From positions 1 to 50,739 of the forward strand of contig JAAYNP010000106.1 of the NCBI GenBank assembly GCA_012520795.1: 50,739 bases of DNA, written 5' to 3'. Below the pieces are notes generated by a model. That model saw only the letters and a list, made by a program, of their open reading frames with translations, was not told the DNA's origin and ran no database searches. This document shows positions 24,548 through 34,782 of this stretch, piece by piece; position 1 is the first letter of the stretch; the number at the start of each line of letters is the position of its first letter. The position numbers were made by a program, and so were the translations under genes. The DNA comes from Bacillota bacterium. Its GTDB lineage: Bacteria; Bacillota; Limnochordia; Darwinibacteriales; DTU012.

Positions 24548-24748
24548 ATGCCGCGTCGTAGAGGAATCATGTCAGATCGGCTGAAATATGAGCTGGCGCA
24601 GGATCTGGGATTCTATGACAAGGTCAAAAACGGCGATTGGGGTAACATCACGACCAGGGATGCAGGTAACATGGTTAAGGCAGCCATAATCCGGGCAGAA
24701 AAGATGCTGGCTGAGGACAATCAGTTACCGCAGCGACAGGGCGGGTAA
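24548..24748 (+). CDS. Small acid-soluble spore protein, SspF-like
   Basis: A 66-residue protein beginning RRRGIMSDRLKYELAQDLGFYD and containing RDAGNMVKAAI, close to Bacillus subtilis SspF, an alpha/beta-type SASP relative that coats spore DNA. GGGAGTG lies seven bases before the ATG. It follows tRNA-Ala by 57 bases and has its own terminator. Forespore expression is expected from the family, though I did not identify a sigma-G promoter. Confidence 0.87.
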   Translation: MPRRRGIMSDRLKYELAQDLGFYDKVKNGDWGNITTRDAGNMVKAAIIRAEKMLAEDNQLPQRQGG

Positions 24749-24754
24749 ACCCGG

Positions 24755-24783
24755 GGGCGGGCTATACCCGTCCTTTTCTTTGC
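24755..24783 (+). terminator. Terminator downstream of the SspF-like gene
   Basis: GGGCGGG (24755-24761) pairs with CCCGTCC (24767-24773), with one G-T pair and a CTATA loop, followed by TTTTCTTT. Confidence 0.8.
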
Positions 24784-24885
24784 TCATAGTGGGCCAGGAC
24801 TAACAAGATTTTCTGATCCCGGTACCCTTGCCTGCGTGCTCTACTGATTCGAGATTTGACGGTGGATTTCCTCGGAATGCAAATA

Positions 24886-24914
24886 TTGACGCTTTTATGG
24901 CTCAATGGTATTGT
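24886..24914 (+). promoter_or_regulatory. Candidate promoter of the ABC exporter operon
   Basis: TTGACG (24886-24891) and TATTGT (24909-24914) are 17 bases apart and end 38 bases before the GTG start of the ATPase gene. Confidence 0.45.
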
Positions 24915-24951
24915 TAGAATAGCTGTTTTCCATACATAAGGAGTGTATGCC

Positions 24952-25680
24952 GTGATTACGATGGAACATGTCAACAAAACCTATTCTGGTGGTGTCAGAG
25001 CTGCCGCAGATCTCTGTTTGACTGTGCCCAGCGGTGAAATCTTTGGTTTCTTGGGCCCGAATGGTGCCGGGAAGACTACTGCGATCAAAATGATTACCGG
25101 CATACTGCAGCCAGACAGCGGTGTGATCAAGGCCAATGGGATTGATATCGCGAAAAATCCATTGGAGGCAAAGAAACAGATCGGATTTGTGCCTGACAAC
25201 CCCAATATGTTTCTGCGGCTCCAAGGGATTGAATACTTGAATTTCATGGCGGATATCTACGATGTCCCTTTGGATGAACGGAAGGAGAGAATCAGCGAAC
25301 TGTGCAGCCGGTTTGAGATGGAAGATGTGCTCCGGGATTCTCTCCAGAGCTACTCCCACGGCATGCGTCAGAAGATCATCCTTATTGGTGTACTGCTGCA
25401 TCAGCCATCGGTCTGGGTTCTCGATGAACCGATGACCGGGCTTGATCCCCGTTCTTCATTTCTGCTGAAGACAATGATGCGTGAACACGTGGAAAACGGC
25501 CGGACCTTATTCTTTTCCACCCATGTATTGGACGTGGCGGAAAAGATCTGCGACCGGCTTGCCATTATCAACAAGGGGAGAATCCTGTTTACGGGCACCA
25601 TTGATGAAATGCGGGAGCACCTGCGCAAAGATGCCTCACTCGAAAGTATGTTCCTGGAGTTGACGGACAATGAAGAATAA
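24952..25680 (+). CDS. ABC transporter ATP-binding protein
   Basis: A 242-residue ATPase with Walker A GPNGAGKTT at 35-43, a degenerate signature SHGMRQK near 135 in place of LSGGQ, Walker B VWVLDEP with Asp158/Glu159, and the switch His in STHVLD. This is the CcmA/NatA-type ATPase of ABC-2 exporters. GTG at 24943 is in frame, but AAGGAG eight bases before the GTG at 24952 marks the likely start. Its end overlaps the permease start by 11 bases, so the two are translationally coupled. Confidence 0.88.
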   Translation: MITMEHVNKTYSGGVRAAADLCLTVPSGEIFGFLGPNGAGKTTAIKMITGILQPDSGVIKANGIDIAKNPLEAKKQIGFVPDNPNMFLRLQGIEYLNFMADIYDVPLDERKERISELCSRFEMEDVLRDSLQSYSHGMRQKIILIGVLLHQPSVWVLDEPMTGLDPRSSFLLKTMMREHVENGRTLFFSTHVLDVAEKICDRLAIINKGRILFTGTIDEMREHLRKDASLESMFLELTDNEE

Positions 25681-27337
25681 AACCTTGGTTCTCACCAGGG
25701 CCATGCTGAAAAACGGCGGAGGCCTTGGATTCAGCCTTAAGAGCAAATGGTCCTGGGCTCTCCTTGTTCTCCTGGTTGTTTGGAGTATACCCGTCGTGCT
25801 CTATGGCTATGTTCAGATGATCGCGTTTGCCTACCAAAGTTTGGCCATGATTGGCCAGGAAGGAGTACTGCTCAGCTGGGGCCTGGTAATCAGTTCGTTT
25901 ATGGTTTTTTTCTTCGGCATTTTCCATGTCCTCAGCAGTTTCTATTTTGCGAACGATATTGAGCATTACCTGCCCATGCCCATCAGGCCGCGGCAGATTG
26001 TGGGGGCAAAATTCTTTGTAATAGTATTGTATGAATATCTGCTTATTGCTTTTGTCTTTCTGCCAATCCTGATCTTTTTCGGCATCCAGCAGGGTTGTGG
26101 GGTATTATACTATGTCTACGGCTTGATTGGCTTGATTTTCGTCCCCATCCTGCCGTTGGCCTTGGCAACGCTGTTGGTCATGCTGATCATGCGGGTAACC
26201 AATCTGACCCGGTACCGGGAATTGCTGAAGATTATAGGCGGAACCGTTGCTATTTTGCTGGGGATCAGCATCAGTCTATTGATGCAAAGATTTGCCGATG
26301 TTACTCCGGAACAGATCAGCGAACTTTTGCTGTCAGGTAACCATTCCCTGGCGATACTCCAGACAAGGGTATTCCCCACAGTCAAGTGGGCAGTTCAGGC
26401 CCTGTTGAACTATGAAATAGCTGCAGGCTTGACCAATCTGTTGGTTTTTGCCGGATTGTCGGGATTGCTCTTCGCGGCGCTGCTGTTCTTGGCTGAGCTG
26501 GTATATTTCAAAGGTGTGATCGGCATTTCGGAGTCAAGCTCAAGACGCTACGCAGTCCGGAAAGGCAGTCTTGATCGTCTGGTCAAAAAGCGTTCTGCAA
26601 TCATCTCCTACCTTTTGCTGGAAATACGGTTGTTGATTCGGACACCGGTCTATTTCCTCAACTGCGTCTTAAGCAATTTCTTATGGCCGCTGATCCTGAT
26701 CTTCTCTTTTGTGGTGGCGCCCAGTGATGGTGACGTGTCAGGATTGCTAGGGTATGCAAAAGGAGCCATCAACGATCCCGGTTTAGCGGGGATCGCTTTA
26801 GGGATCATCCTCGCTGTCTTTGCCTTTATGAGTGGTTCCAACGGAGTTGCGGCAACAGCTATTTCCCGGGAAGGGCAGGATTTGTACATCAAGCATTATC
26901 TTCCCATCAGTTACCGCGACCAGATCGTTGCCAAGCTGCTGTCAAGCGTTGTGGTTGGCTATTCCGGGGTTGTATCCTTAACTGTGCCGTTGGCTGTGCT
27001 GTTCGGCGTTCCCCTATACTTCACGGTGATCACCCTGGCCTTGGCGTTTTTGCCGCTGGCTCTGACATCAATGAGCGGGCTGCTGCTGGATCTGCTTAAT
27101 CCCAAGCTGGAGTGGGACAGCGAGCAAAAAGCGGTAAAGCAAAACCTCAATGTGGTTTTCAATATTTTGTTCAGCACAGTCCTGGCTGGCATTATGGTTG
27201 CTGTAACTGTGAAGCTGAGGCTGAATCTGGCCTGGACATTGGTTGTGCTGCCGCTGCTTTTACTGGCGGCTTGCATCGGCCTGTACCGCCTTTTGGTTAC
27301 TTACGGGGTTTCCAGCTTCAGGGCTCTTGAAGGATGA
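25670..27337 (+). CDS. ABC-2-like exporter permease
   Basis: A 555-residue integral membrane protein with about 12 hydrophobic segments in two halves, the second starting near residue 330 (RTPVYFLNCVLSN). The first half has an ISSFMVFFFGIF helix and a PLPM-like loop (YLPMPIRPRQIVGAKF) typical of large Firmicutes exporter permeases. It works with the preceding ATPase; the substrate is unknown. The stop codon overlaps the next start in an ATGA junction. Confidence 0.82.
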   Translation: MKNKTLVLTRAMLKNGGGLGFSLKSKWSWALLVLLVVWSIPVVLYGYVQMIAFAYQSLAMIGQEGVLLSWGLVISSFMVFFFGIFHVLSSFYFANDIEHYLPMPIRPRQIVGAKFFVIVLYEYLLIAFVFLPILIFFGIQQGCGVLYYVYGLIGLIFVPILPLALATLLVMLIMRVTNLTRYRELLKIIGGTVAILLGISISLLMQRFADVTPEQISELLLSGNHSLAILQTRVFPTVKWAVQALLNYEIAAGLTNLLVFAGLSGLLFAALLFLAELVYFKGVIGISESSSRRYAVRKGSLDRLVKKRSAIISYLLLEIRLLIRTPVYFLNCVLSNFLWPLILIFSFVVAPSDGDVSGLLGYAKGAINDPGLAGIALGIILAVFAFMSGSNGVAATAISREGQDLYIKHYLPISYRDQIVAKLLSSVVVGYSGVVSLTVPLAVLFGVPLYFTVITLALAFLPLALTSMSGLLLDLLNPKLEWDSEQKAVKQNLNVVFNILFSTVLAGIMVAVTVKLRLNLAWTLVVLPLLLLAACIGLYRLLVTYGVSSFRALEG

Positions 27338-28041
27338 ACCTGAAGATGGTGTCCATCACAGTTCTCTATGAAGACAATCATCTTCTGGTGGTGGAAAAGC
27401 CGGTCAACCTTCTGTCGCAAGCTGATCGCACCGGTGACCCGGACATGCTGAGCCTGTTAAAAGCCGACTTGAAACAGCGCTATAATAAACCGGGAAATGT
27501 CTACTTGGGCCTGGTACACCGTCTGGACCGGCCGGTTGGCGGAGTGATGGTGTTTGCCAAGACATCGAAGGCGGCCGCCCGCCTGTCGAAGCAGATTGCT
27601 GAAGGGAATTTCCAGAAGCTCTATCTGGCAGTCCTTACAGGGATTTTGCCCCGAAGCTCCGGGCAGTTGGTGCACTTTTTGAAAAAAGATAGTGTGAGAA
27701 ACATGATTACAGCGGCTCACGAGGAAGTGCCCGGCAGTAAGAAAGCCGTATTGGAGTATGAGGTATTGGGCTGTGAAAAAGACTGCACATTGGTGCGGGT
27801 TGAACTGAAAACGGGGCGTCCGCACCAAATCAGAGTGCAGTTTGCCAAAGAGGGCTTCCCTCTGGCGGGGGACCGCCGCTATGGCAGCCCAGGCCTACGG
27901 CACAGTCAGATTGGGCTGTGGTCTTATCAGATTGGGTTCAACCATCCGACTCTGCGGGACTGGTGCGTTTTTACGCTTCCACCGCCCATAACCAAGCCTC
28001 CCTGGCATTTATTCAGCTGGAATCAAATTGGGGTGATGTGA
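27334..28041 (+). CDS. RluA-family RNA pseudouridine synthase
   Basis: A 235-residue enzyme without an S4 domain. The catalytic motif is HRLDRPVGG near residue 63, its Asp being the nucleophile, with the RluA-family segments GRPHQIRVQ and GDRRYG further on. It belongs to the short RluA/RluD-like group; the target base in rRNA or tRNA cannot be assigned. The ATG overlaps the permease stop (ATGA), so it is coupled to an operon of unrelated function. Confidence 0.88.
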   Translation: MNLKMVSITVLYEDNHLLVVEKPVNLLSQADRTGDPDMLSLLKADLKQRYNKPGNVYLGLVHRLDRPVGGVMVFAKTSKAAARLSKQIAEGNFQKLYLAVLTGILPRSSGQLVHFLKKDSVRNMITAAHEEVPGSKKAVLEYEVLGCEKDCTLVRVELKTGRPHQIRVQFAKEGFPLAGDRRYGSPGLRHSQIGLWSYQIGFNHPTLRDWCVFTLPPPITKPPWHLFSWNQIGVM

Positions 28042-28578
28042 ATGAGCACTGTGCAAAAGCCAGTGGTGGTAGTCAGCAAATGCCTTGGATTTGCAGTATG
28101 CCGCTATAATGGTGTGCCGCTTGAGGCGGAGTATATGGAAGAACTGGCTCAGTTTGTCCAGCTGATCCCTGTTTGCCCCGAGATTGAGATTGGGCTTCCG
28201 GTTCCCCGGGATCCGATTTGGGTAATTCAGGACAGCGACAGCCAAAGGCTGGTTCAGCCGGCTGCAAACAGGGACTTGACCGGGTTGATGACGGATTTTG
28301 CTGAACACTTTGCTGCGAACCTGGAACATGTCGACGGGTTTATTCTCAAGAGCCGGTCGCCTTCGTGCGGGATAGGGGACTGCAAGCTTTTTGACACTCC
28401 GTCGCTGGATCGGCAGATTGGTGTGACCAGCGGGTTCTTTGCCGCCAAGGTCCTTGAGCGGTTTCCTGATTGTGCCTTCATTTCTGAAAAAGGGATGCTT
28501 GATCCGGAAACCAGGCAGGAATTCCTGCAGCAGGTTTTTGCATCAGCGAGGAGCCGGGCAGTAAATTCCATGGAATAA
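28042..28578 (+). CDS. DUF523 / TudS-like thiouracil desulfidase
   Basis: A 178-residue protein with conserved cysteines at 14 and 20 (SKCLGFAVCRYNG), 45 (VCPEIEIGL), 109 and 114 (SRSPSCGIGDC). These are the DUF523 signatures; characterised members called TudS hold a [4Fe-4S] cluster and remove sulfur from thiouracil. The ATG directly follows the pseudouridine synthase stop, with GGGGTGATG as ribosome site. Pairing with an RNA-modification enzyme fits a role in modified-base metabolism, which is inference. Confidence 0.82.
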   Translation: MSTVQKPVVVVSKCLGFAVCRYNGVPLEAEYMEELAQFVQLIPVCPEIEIGLPVPRDPIWVIQDSDSQRLVQPAANRDLTGLMTDFAEHFAANLEHVDGFILKSRSPSCGIGDCKLFDTPSLDRQIGVTSGFFAAKVLERFPDCAFISEKGMLDPETRQEFLQQVFASARSRAVNSME

Positions 28579-28620
28579 AATGACTTGCTGTGAGGAACAA
28601 TGAATCTAGCTTTGCCAATG

Positions 28621-28650
28621 AGATGGGTACAGAGAATCCCATCTTTTTTT
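28621..28650 (+). terminator. Terminator after the DUF523 gene
   Basis: AGATGGG (28621-28627) pairs with CCCATCT (28638-28644) around a 10-base loop, followed by seven T. Confidence 0.85.
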
Positions 28651-28726
28651 GTTTGCCAAATTTCTCTAATAAAATAGGCCGATTTGGGAAAAGCTCTACG
28701 TAAGGATGGTAACAGGTGGTGATTCC

Positions 28727-30034
28727 ATGAGGATACTGGTCTTGTCTTGGGAATACCCGCCCAAGGTGATCGGCGGGTTGGCCAGGGCTGTGGCGGATCT
28801 CTCGGAAGCGCTGGCTGCACGGGGCCTCGAGGTTTGCGTAATTTCCAGCAATTACCCTCAAGGAAAAAACAGTGAAATCCGCAGCCGTGTCCGGATTGAA
28901 CGGGTGGATTCCCATCACCCGCAGCCCTTGGCTTTTCTAGATTCGGTCTTTTATTTTAACTATCAGGTCATAGAACGAGCCTTGCAGTTGTGGAACCAAG
29001 GTTGGCACTGGGATTTGGTCCATGCCCATGACTGGCTGGTAGGCCATGCTGCCAAGACTCTGAAGCATGGGTTTGGCCTGCCGATGATCGCCACCATTCA
29101 TGCCACCGAATGGGGCCGGAACAATGGTTTGCATAATGATCTCCAGCGTCATATCAGTGATGCGGAATGGTGGCTGACTTATGAGGCGTATGCCGTGATC
29201 TGCTGCAGTTATTATATGTGCAGTGAACTGCAGCGAATATTCCAGGTCCCTCAAGACAAACTATTTGTAATAGCCAATGGCGTCAAAGCCGAGCAGTTCG
29301 CCAGCGCAGCCCCGGATCTGGCAGGCTTCAGAAGCAAATACGCCCGCCCAGATGAAAAGCTCGTTTTTTTTGTAGGGCGGTTGGTTCACGAAAAGGGAGT
29401 CCAAGTGCTGCTGGATGCTGTGCCGAAAGTCTTGGCCAGAGTCCCCAAGGCCAAGTTCATTATCGCAGGTAAAGGGCCTAATGAGAAGGAGCTGAAGCAC
29501 CGGGCCGCAGCGATGGGAGTGGCAGACCGGGTGGTCTTCACAGGATTTGTGGACGATCTGGCCCGCAACAGTTTTTACCGCGCTGCTGAAGTGGCTGTGT
29601 TTCCCAGTTTGTATGAACCGTTTGGAATTGTGGCATTGGAAGGGATGGCTGCCGGCACTCCGGTGGTCGTCAGCGATATTGGCGGTTTCGCTGAGATTAT
29701 TCAGCACGGCAAAAATGGGCTCACAACTTATGCAGGCAACAGCCAGTCTCTCGCAGACAATATCGTGGCTGTGCTGGAAGCGCCTGCCCTTGCCGCCAGA
29801 CTCAGAGATCAGGCCTATGAGGACGTGATCACAAAATATCAGTGGAGCCAGATTGCCGCCCAAACTGAGCAGGTGTTTTACCAAATCCTCAATCAAAGGG
29901 AAACTCAGGACGAACGGGACATGCATGCCCGCATGACCAATTTAATCCGGTATGACCGTTATCAAAAGACTGGTGACTATCTCGACCAAATCATGGCTAC
30001 AACCTACGAGCGACCAAGGAGGGATCCCCAATGA
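28727..30034 (+). CDS. GT4 glycosyltransferase, glycogen-synthase-like
   Basis: A 435-residue GT-B enzyme. The N terminus ([17 protein letters not shown]) is typical of archaeal-type GT4 glucan synthases. The donor site shows [10 protein letters not shown] near 215 and the EX7E motif in [18 protein letters not shown] near 300. The first gene of the alpha-glucan operon, it probably extends alpha-1,4-glucan from a nucleotide-glucose or maltose-1-phosphate donor; donor identity is unknown. ATG at 28706 is in frame, but GGTGGTGA before 28727 and family N termini favour the latter. Its stop overlaps the next start (ATGA). Confidence 0.85.
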   Translation: MRILVLSWEYPPKVIGGLARAVADLSEALAARGLEVCVISSNYPQGKNSEIRSRVRIERVDSHHPQPLAFLDSVFYFNYQVIERALQLWNQGWHWDLVHAHDWLVGHAAKTLKHGFGLPMIATIHATEWGRNNGLHNDLQRHISDAEWWLTYEAYAVICCSYYMCSELQRIFQVPQDKLFVIANGVKAEQFASAAPDLAGFRSKYARPDEKLVFFVGRLVHEKGVQVLLDAVPKVLARVPKAKFIIAGKGPNEKELKHRAAAMGVADRVVFTGFVDDLARNSFYRAAEVAVFPSLYEPFGIVALEGMAAGTPVVVSDIGGFAEIIQHGKNGLTTYAGNSQSLADNIVAVLEAPALAARLRDQAYEDVITKYQWSQIAAQTEQVFYQILNQRETQDERDMHARMTNLIRYDRYQKTGDYLDQIMATTYERPRRDPQ

Positions 30035-32400
30035 AGGCAGTAATCATGGCCGGCGGCGAAGGGACGCGTTTAAGGCCGCTTACCTGCACCATGCCCAAGC
30101 CAATGGTGCCTGTGGTGAACAAGCCCATGATGGAACATATCCTTGATCTCCTCAAGCGGCATGGATTTCAGGAAATTGCCGGCACACTCTGGTATTTGCC
30201 GGAGATGATTAAAGACTATTTTGGTGACGGCAGTGCTTATCAGGTTTCCATGGATTACTATGTGGAAACCAAACCTCTCGGTACGGCCGGCAGTGTCAAA
30301 AACGCCAAGGCTTTCCTGGATCAGCCATTTATCGTGGTCAGTGGTGACTGCCTTACAGATATTGATCTAAGTGCTGCAGTGGGTTTTCACCGCAAAAAAG
30401 GGGCGCTGGCAACTTTGGTTTTAACCAGGGTGGCCAACCCCCTCAGTTATGGAGTGGTGATTACCAACGATGAAGGCAGGATCACTCAGTTTTTGGAGAA
30501 ACCTTCCTGGAGTGAAGTCTTCAGCGACACAGTCAATACGGGCATCTATATTCTGGAACCGGAGGTCCTGGATGCAATTCCCGATCAGGAAAAATATGAT
30601 TTTAGCCAAAACTTGTTTCCAAAGCTGTTGGCCCAACAGGCCCCCCTTTATGGTTATGTGGCTGAAGGTTATTGGTCAGATGTAGGCAACCTTGAGGTTT
30701 ACCGGCAGGCACAGCTGGACTGCCTTCACGGCAAAGTGGCCGTTGAACTGTCCGTGCCCCAACAGAACAAGAGCTGGATTGCCCCTGATGCAGCCCTTGC
30801 CGATGATATCCAAATCACTGGGCCTGTTTACATCGGCAGCGGAGCAAGGATCGGGCCCGGCTGCCGTCTGGGTGCTTATACCATAATCGGCGATTATTCA
30901 CAGCTTGATGCTGAAGTGGACATCAAGCGGGCCACTTTGTGGCAGCGGGTCAGGGTTGGTATGGGATGTGAAATCCGTGGTGCCATTTTGGCTCATAATA
31001 CCTGCCTTGGGGCAAAATCCAGAGTTTATGAAGGCAGTGTGATTGGAGAAAAAACACTGATTGGTTCGCAAACAATCATTGATCCCAATGTGAAGATCTG
31101 GCCATCCAAACAGATCGCCAAGGGATCCCGGCTTACCCAAAGTGTAGTTTGGGGCTTTCAAAACGAGCCGTCCCTGTTTTCCCAAACCGGGGTCAAAGGA
31201 GATATCCGCAGTTCGCTTACGCCGGAAATGATCGTCAAATTTGCCTTGGCCTACGGCAGTTTCACCGGCAGGGGAAAATCGGTGGTTGTCAGTGCTGACC
31301 AGAGCAGTGTCGGCAGGCTGGCTAAGAGGGCGTTGATCTGCGGCCTCATGGCTGCAGGCGTCAATGTCTATGACGTGGGCACAGTCTCTGGAAACCTGAC
31401 ACGGTTTGGTGTTGCCCACGCCCGGGCGCAAGGAGCTCTCCACTGCCAGGCAGTGGCTGATCACGAAGACCTGGTTAACATTCAATGCTGGGATCATCAG
31501 GGCTATTGGCTGTCAAAAGCAGAGCAGCGGAAGATCGAAAACATTTTCTGGCGTGAAGACTTCCCCCGGGCTGGGCCCGGCGAAATCGGCAGCCTGGCCT
31601 ATATTCCGGGGTTGACCAAGCAGTATATCGCCAGCGTGGCCAAATTATACGCACCGCATTTAAAGGGGTTCGAGATTAACATCGATGCTGATGAGCAGGA
31701 ACTGGCCAAACTGGTAAAAGACTTTCTGAAAGCAGCCGGCTGCACACTCACCGAACATGATCCAGAACTGGTCGTCCGCATCAGAGGCGATCAATGGGAG
31801 GTTGCTGATCGCTTGGGTACTGCCCTCACAGGTGATCAGTGGTGGGAACTGTTTGTGAAAGGGCAAAGGCAGCGCCAGCAAAACAAGGTGGCGCTTCCAG
31901 CCCACGTTTCCAGTTTCGTGGCGGATGCCGCCAAGGCCTGTGACATGGAAGTGGCCTGGACCAAAACCGATCCCAGGGCTTGGATGGAGGTGGCTTCAGA
32001 GCTCGGCAATATCCAGCTGGATCACAATACCAATATTGAATTCTTCCCGTATATTGAACCGCTGGTGACGCTAGGGGAAGCATTAAGCTTCTTGAAAACA
32101 GCGGACAAACCGCTGCGCGAAGTGTGTTCCCTTGACCGGCCCCGTGTCCACAAAAGTGTGTTTTGCCCGTGGCAGAGTATCGGCAAAGTGATGCGCAGTA
32201 TGATTATAACTGCAGATCCCGGGCGGACAGAATTCCACGATGGGATCCGGTACCACTGTGGACAGGGCTGGGCTTTTATTGTCCCAGATGGAGATGAACC
32301 GCTGTTTCACATATACAGTGAAGCAGGCACAAGCGAAGAAGCCGACGCATTGGCACAAGCTTGGGCAGAACGAATTGAAAATCTTTTAGGAGGAGCATAG
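30031..32400 (+). CDS. Sugar-phosphate nucleotidyltransferase fused to a degenerate phosphomannomutase domain
   Basis: A 789-residue fusion. Residues 1-235 are a nucleotidyltransferase with [11 protein letters not shown] and [12 protein letters not shown]; residues 255-365 are left-handed beta-helix repeats; residues 385-789 are shaped like a phosphomannomutase. In the mutase part the phosphoserine loop TASHNP is absent: the matching stretch near 468-485 reads [13 protein letters not shown]. The metal loop DGDADR is replaced by [10 protein letters not shown] near 584. The nucleotidyltransferase probably supplies a nucleotide sugar for the GT4 enzyme; the mutase half should be inactive and may be regulatory. 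The nucleotide (GTP or ATP) cannot be decided from sequence. Confidence 0.85.
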   Translation: MKAVIMAGGEGTRLRPLTCTMPKPMVPVVNKPMMEHILDLLKRHGFQEIAGTLWYLPEMIKDYFGDGSAYQVSMDYYVETKPLGTAGSVKNAKAFLDQPFIVVSGDCLTDIDLSAAVGFHRKKGALATLVLTRVANPLSYGVVITNDEGRITQFLEKPSWSEVFSDTVNTGIYILEPEVLDAIPDQEKYDFSQNLFPKLLAQQAPLYGYVAEGYWSDVGNLEVYRQAQLDCLHGKVAVELSVPQQNKSWIAPDAALADDIQITGPVYIGSGARIGPGCRLGAYTIIGDYSQLDAEVDIKRATLWQRVRVGMGCEIRGAILAHNTCLGAKSRVYEGSVIGEKTLIGSQTIIDPNVKIWPSKQIAKGSRLTQSVVWGFQNEPSLFSQTGVKGDIRSSLTPEMIVKFALAYGSFTGRGKSVVVSADQSSVGRLAKRALICGLMAAGVNVYDVGTVSGNLTRFGVAHARAQGALHCQAVADHEDLVNIQCWDHQGYWLSKAEQRKIENIFWREDFPRAGPGEIGSLAYIPGLTKQYIASVAKLYAPHLKGFEINIDADEQELAKLVKDFLKAAGCTLTEHDPELVVRIRGDQWEVADRLGTALTGDQWWELFVKGQRQRQQNKVALPAHVSSFVADAAKACDMEVAWTKTDPRAWMEVASELGNIQLDHNTNIEFFPYIEPLVTLGEALSFLKTADKPLREVCSLDRPRVHKSVFCPWQSIGKVMRSMIITADPGRTEFHDGIRYHCGQGWAFIVPDGDEPLFHIYSEAGTSEEADALAQAWAERIENLLGGA

Positions 32401-32402
32401 TT

Positions 32403-33140
32403 TTGAACACATACCCACAAGCTTCAGCCGTACCTCCTTTGCCTGAGAGCTACGGTATACCGCACCTGGTATGCCTGGTGAAAAATATACATTGGGTCTA
32501 CGTCTTTTGGGAATTGACAGAAGAACAGCTGCATAAGGCAGCTGCCAAATTGGGAAGAGACAACACTGCCCGCAAGATGCTGCGCGTATGGAAAGGGCAG
32601 GACCCACACCGGCAGATTGTGTGCGATGTAACAATCGAGACCATGCTTGGGGCTCAGTATTTATATCTGCCTGATCCCGGCAATTATTACCAAATGGAGA
32701 TTCTGCTCATGGGAGCAAATGGGGCAGTCTCCTTGCTGGCATCCAATTTCATTGTCACACCTTTTGGTAGGGTAAGCCATGAAGAGGATCAGGAGTGGGC
32801 ATCCATTGATGAACTCTATCAGCAGTATCAACTGGCCATGGAGCAGTCCTATTTGGCTTCACCGCAGTTGTGGCATATTTCCAGCCCCGTCCACAAACCA
32901 CCCCCTCAGGCACAAGAATTGGAATTAAGTGTTGATACAGAGGTTGTTATCTACGGCAAAGCTACGCCGAACGCCTTGGTGTATATCCAGGGTGAACTTG
33001 TTAAAACAGGCCGCGACGGCTCATTCACTTTGAGGTACGCCTTATCAGAGGGCTGTTCAGTTTTTCCAATCAAAGCGGTAACGCGGGACGGTTCTCGTAT
33101 CCGTTCGGTTGTGACACTAGTCACGAGAGAAACTTATTAG
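32403..33140 (+). CDS. DUF4912 protein, probable carbohydrate-associated accessory
   Basis: A 245-residue soluble protein. Residues 15-130 match DUF4912 (YGIPHLVCLVKNIHWVYVFWEL), whose aromatic strand pattern resembles carbohydrate-binding beta-sandwiches. The C-terminal 65 residues (VVIYGKATPNALVYIQGELV, then RDGSFTLRY) look like an Ig-like beta domain. No catalytic residues are apparent. The start is TTG at 32403, seven bases after GGAGGAG. Its place between a glucan nucleotidyltransferase and a branching enzyme suggests glucan binding or a scaffold role, by context only. Confidence 0.75.
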   Translation: MNTYPQASAVPPLPESYGIPHLVCLVKNIHWVYVFWELTEEQLHKAAAKLGRDNTARKMLRVWKGQDPHRQIVCDVTIETMLGAQYLYLPDPGNYYQMEILLMGANGAVSLLASNFIVTPFGRVSHEEDQEWASIDELYQQYQLAMEQSYLASPQLWHISSPVHKPPPQAQELELSVDTEVVIYGKATPNALVYIQGELVKTGRDGSFTLRYALSEGCSVFPIKAVTRDGSRIRSVVTLVTRETY

Positions 33141-33154
33141 AAGGGGTTTTAAGT

Positions 33155-34768
33155 GTGACCAAGACAAAAGGGACTCTAGCCATTATTTTACACGCGCACC
33201 TTCCGTACGTCCGCCATCCGGAACGGGAGCGGACGCTGGAGGAGCTGTGGTTGTTTGAGGCAATTACCGAAGCATATCTGCCGCTGCTGTCCATGTTTGA
33301 GCGGATTGCGAGAGACCAGGTGCCGTGCAGGATTACGATGTCGATTACACCAACCTTGGGCTCGATGCTCCAGGACCCTTTGCTGGTCGAGCGGTATGTA
33401 AAGCATCTCGATAGCCTGATTGAACTGGCGGAAAAAGAACTGGAACGGACCCGCTTCCAGCCTCAGTTTTACTCTTTGGCTCAAATGTACCATGGAATGT
33501 TTACCCATGGGCGGGAAGCATTTGTCAACAGATACGGCGGCAATTTGGTTGCGGCCTTTGGCGCTTTACAGGAACAAGGCCTGTTGGAAATCATTGCTTC
33601 AGCCGCCACCCACGGCTATCTGCCCTTGATGGACCAGTTCGAGGCAATTGATGCACAGGTTACCGAAGGCGTGAAATGGTACAGGGAGCAGTTCGGCCGG
33701 GATCCGGAAGGGTTTTGGCTGCCGGAATGCGGGTATGCGCCCAGCATTGATCCGAGTTTGCACAAGAATCGAATCAAATATGTCATCCTCGATACCCATG
33801 GGGTACTCCACAGCCGTCCTAAACCCCGCTATGCCATGTTCGCCCCGATTCTGTCCCAATCGGGAACGGCGTTTTTCGGCCGGGATTTGGAAAGCTCCAA
33901 ACAGGTTTGGAGTTCTACCGAAGGCTATCCGGGAGATTACAATTACCGTGATTTTTATCGTGACATTGGCTATGATCTTGAATATGATTACGTAAAGCCG
34001 TATCTGTACAGTGATCATCGGGGCCATACCGGAATCAAGTATTATAAAATAACAGGCAAGACCGATGACAAGCAGCCCTATTGCCCTCAAGCAGCTATGG
34101 AAACAGCAGCGCGGCATGCGGGAAATTTCATGTTTAACCGGGAAAAGCAGGTGGAATACCTGTGCCTGCATATGGATCGGGAGCCAATAATCGTTGCTCC
34201 TTACGATGCTGAGCTGTTCGGCCATTGGTGGTTCGAAGGCCCGCAGTGGCTGGAATACCTGATTCGCAAGATTGCCTATGATCAGGACACAATTAAATTG
34301 GGTACCCCCGGGGAATACTTAAAACGGTACACGGTTAACCAAGTTGCTCAGCCATCCATGTCCAGTTGGGGCTTTAACGGCTACAATGAGGTTTGGCTAG
34401 ATGACGCCAACGAATGGATCTACCGTCATCTGTCCATGATCGCCAAGGCCATGGTTGAACTGGCCGATGCGGAAACGAACGATGATTTGATCTACCGGGC
34501 GTTGAATCAGGCGGCAAGGGAAGTGTTGCTGGCGCAAAGCAGTGACTGGGCGTTTATAATGAAGGCAGGCACCATGACCGAGTACGCTGTCATGCGGACG
34601 CACCAGCACATCCAGCAGTTTTGGCAGCTGGAACAGCAGATCCGTTCAGGCCGGGTCGATGCCCAGTTTTTATCAGCACTGGAGGGCAAGGACAATATTT
34701 TCCCCAGTCTCGATTACCGCATTTTCCGACAAGGAATTCTGGCTGATACCGTAGTACAGATTAGTTAG
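33155..34768 (+). CDS. GH57 1,4-alpha-glucan branching enzyme
   Basis: A 537-residue GH57 protein. HAHLPYVRHPE near residue 13 is the family N-terminal motif. The nucleophile is Glu191 in WLPECGYAP and the acid/base Asp351 in PYDAELFGHWW, close to the positions reported for the Thermus enzyme (E184, D353). C-terminal helices carry SSWGFNGYNEVWLD, typical of branching members rather than amylopullulanases. It makes alpha-1,6 branches in the operon's glucan. The start is GTG with AAGGGG eight bases before it. Confidence 0.88.
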   Translation: MTKTKGTLAIILHAHLPYVRHPERERTLEELWLFEAITEAYLPLLSMFERIARDQVPCRITMSITPTLGSMLQDPLLVERYVKHLDSLIELAEKELERTRFQPQFYSLAQMYHGMFTHGREAFVNRYGGNLVAAFGALQEQGLLEIIASAATHGYLPLMDQFEAIDAQVTEGVKWYREQFGRDPEGFWLPECGYAPSIDPSLHKNRIKYVILDTHGVLHSRPKPRYAMFAPILSQSGTAFFGRDLESSKQVWSSTEGYPGDYNYRDFYRDIGYDLEYDYVKPYLYSDHRGHTGIKYYKITGKTDDKQPYCPQAAMETAARHAGNFMFNREKQVEYLCLHMDREPIIVAPYDAELFGHWWFEGPQWLEYLIRKIAYDQDTIKLGTPGEYLKRYTVNQVAQPSMSSWGFNGYNEVWLDDANEWIYRHLSMIAKAMVELADAETNDDLIYRALNQAAREVLLAQSSDWAFIMKAGTMTEYAVMRTHQHIQQFWQLEQQIRSGRVDAQFLSALEGKDNIFPSLDYRIFRQGILADTVVQIS

Positions 34769-34782
34769 AAGGAGTGAGATTG

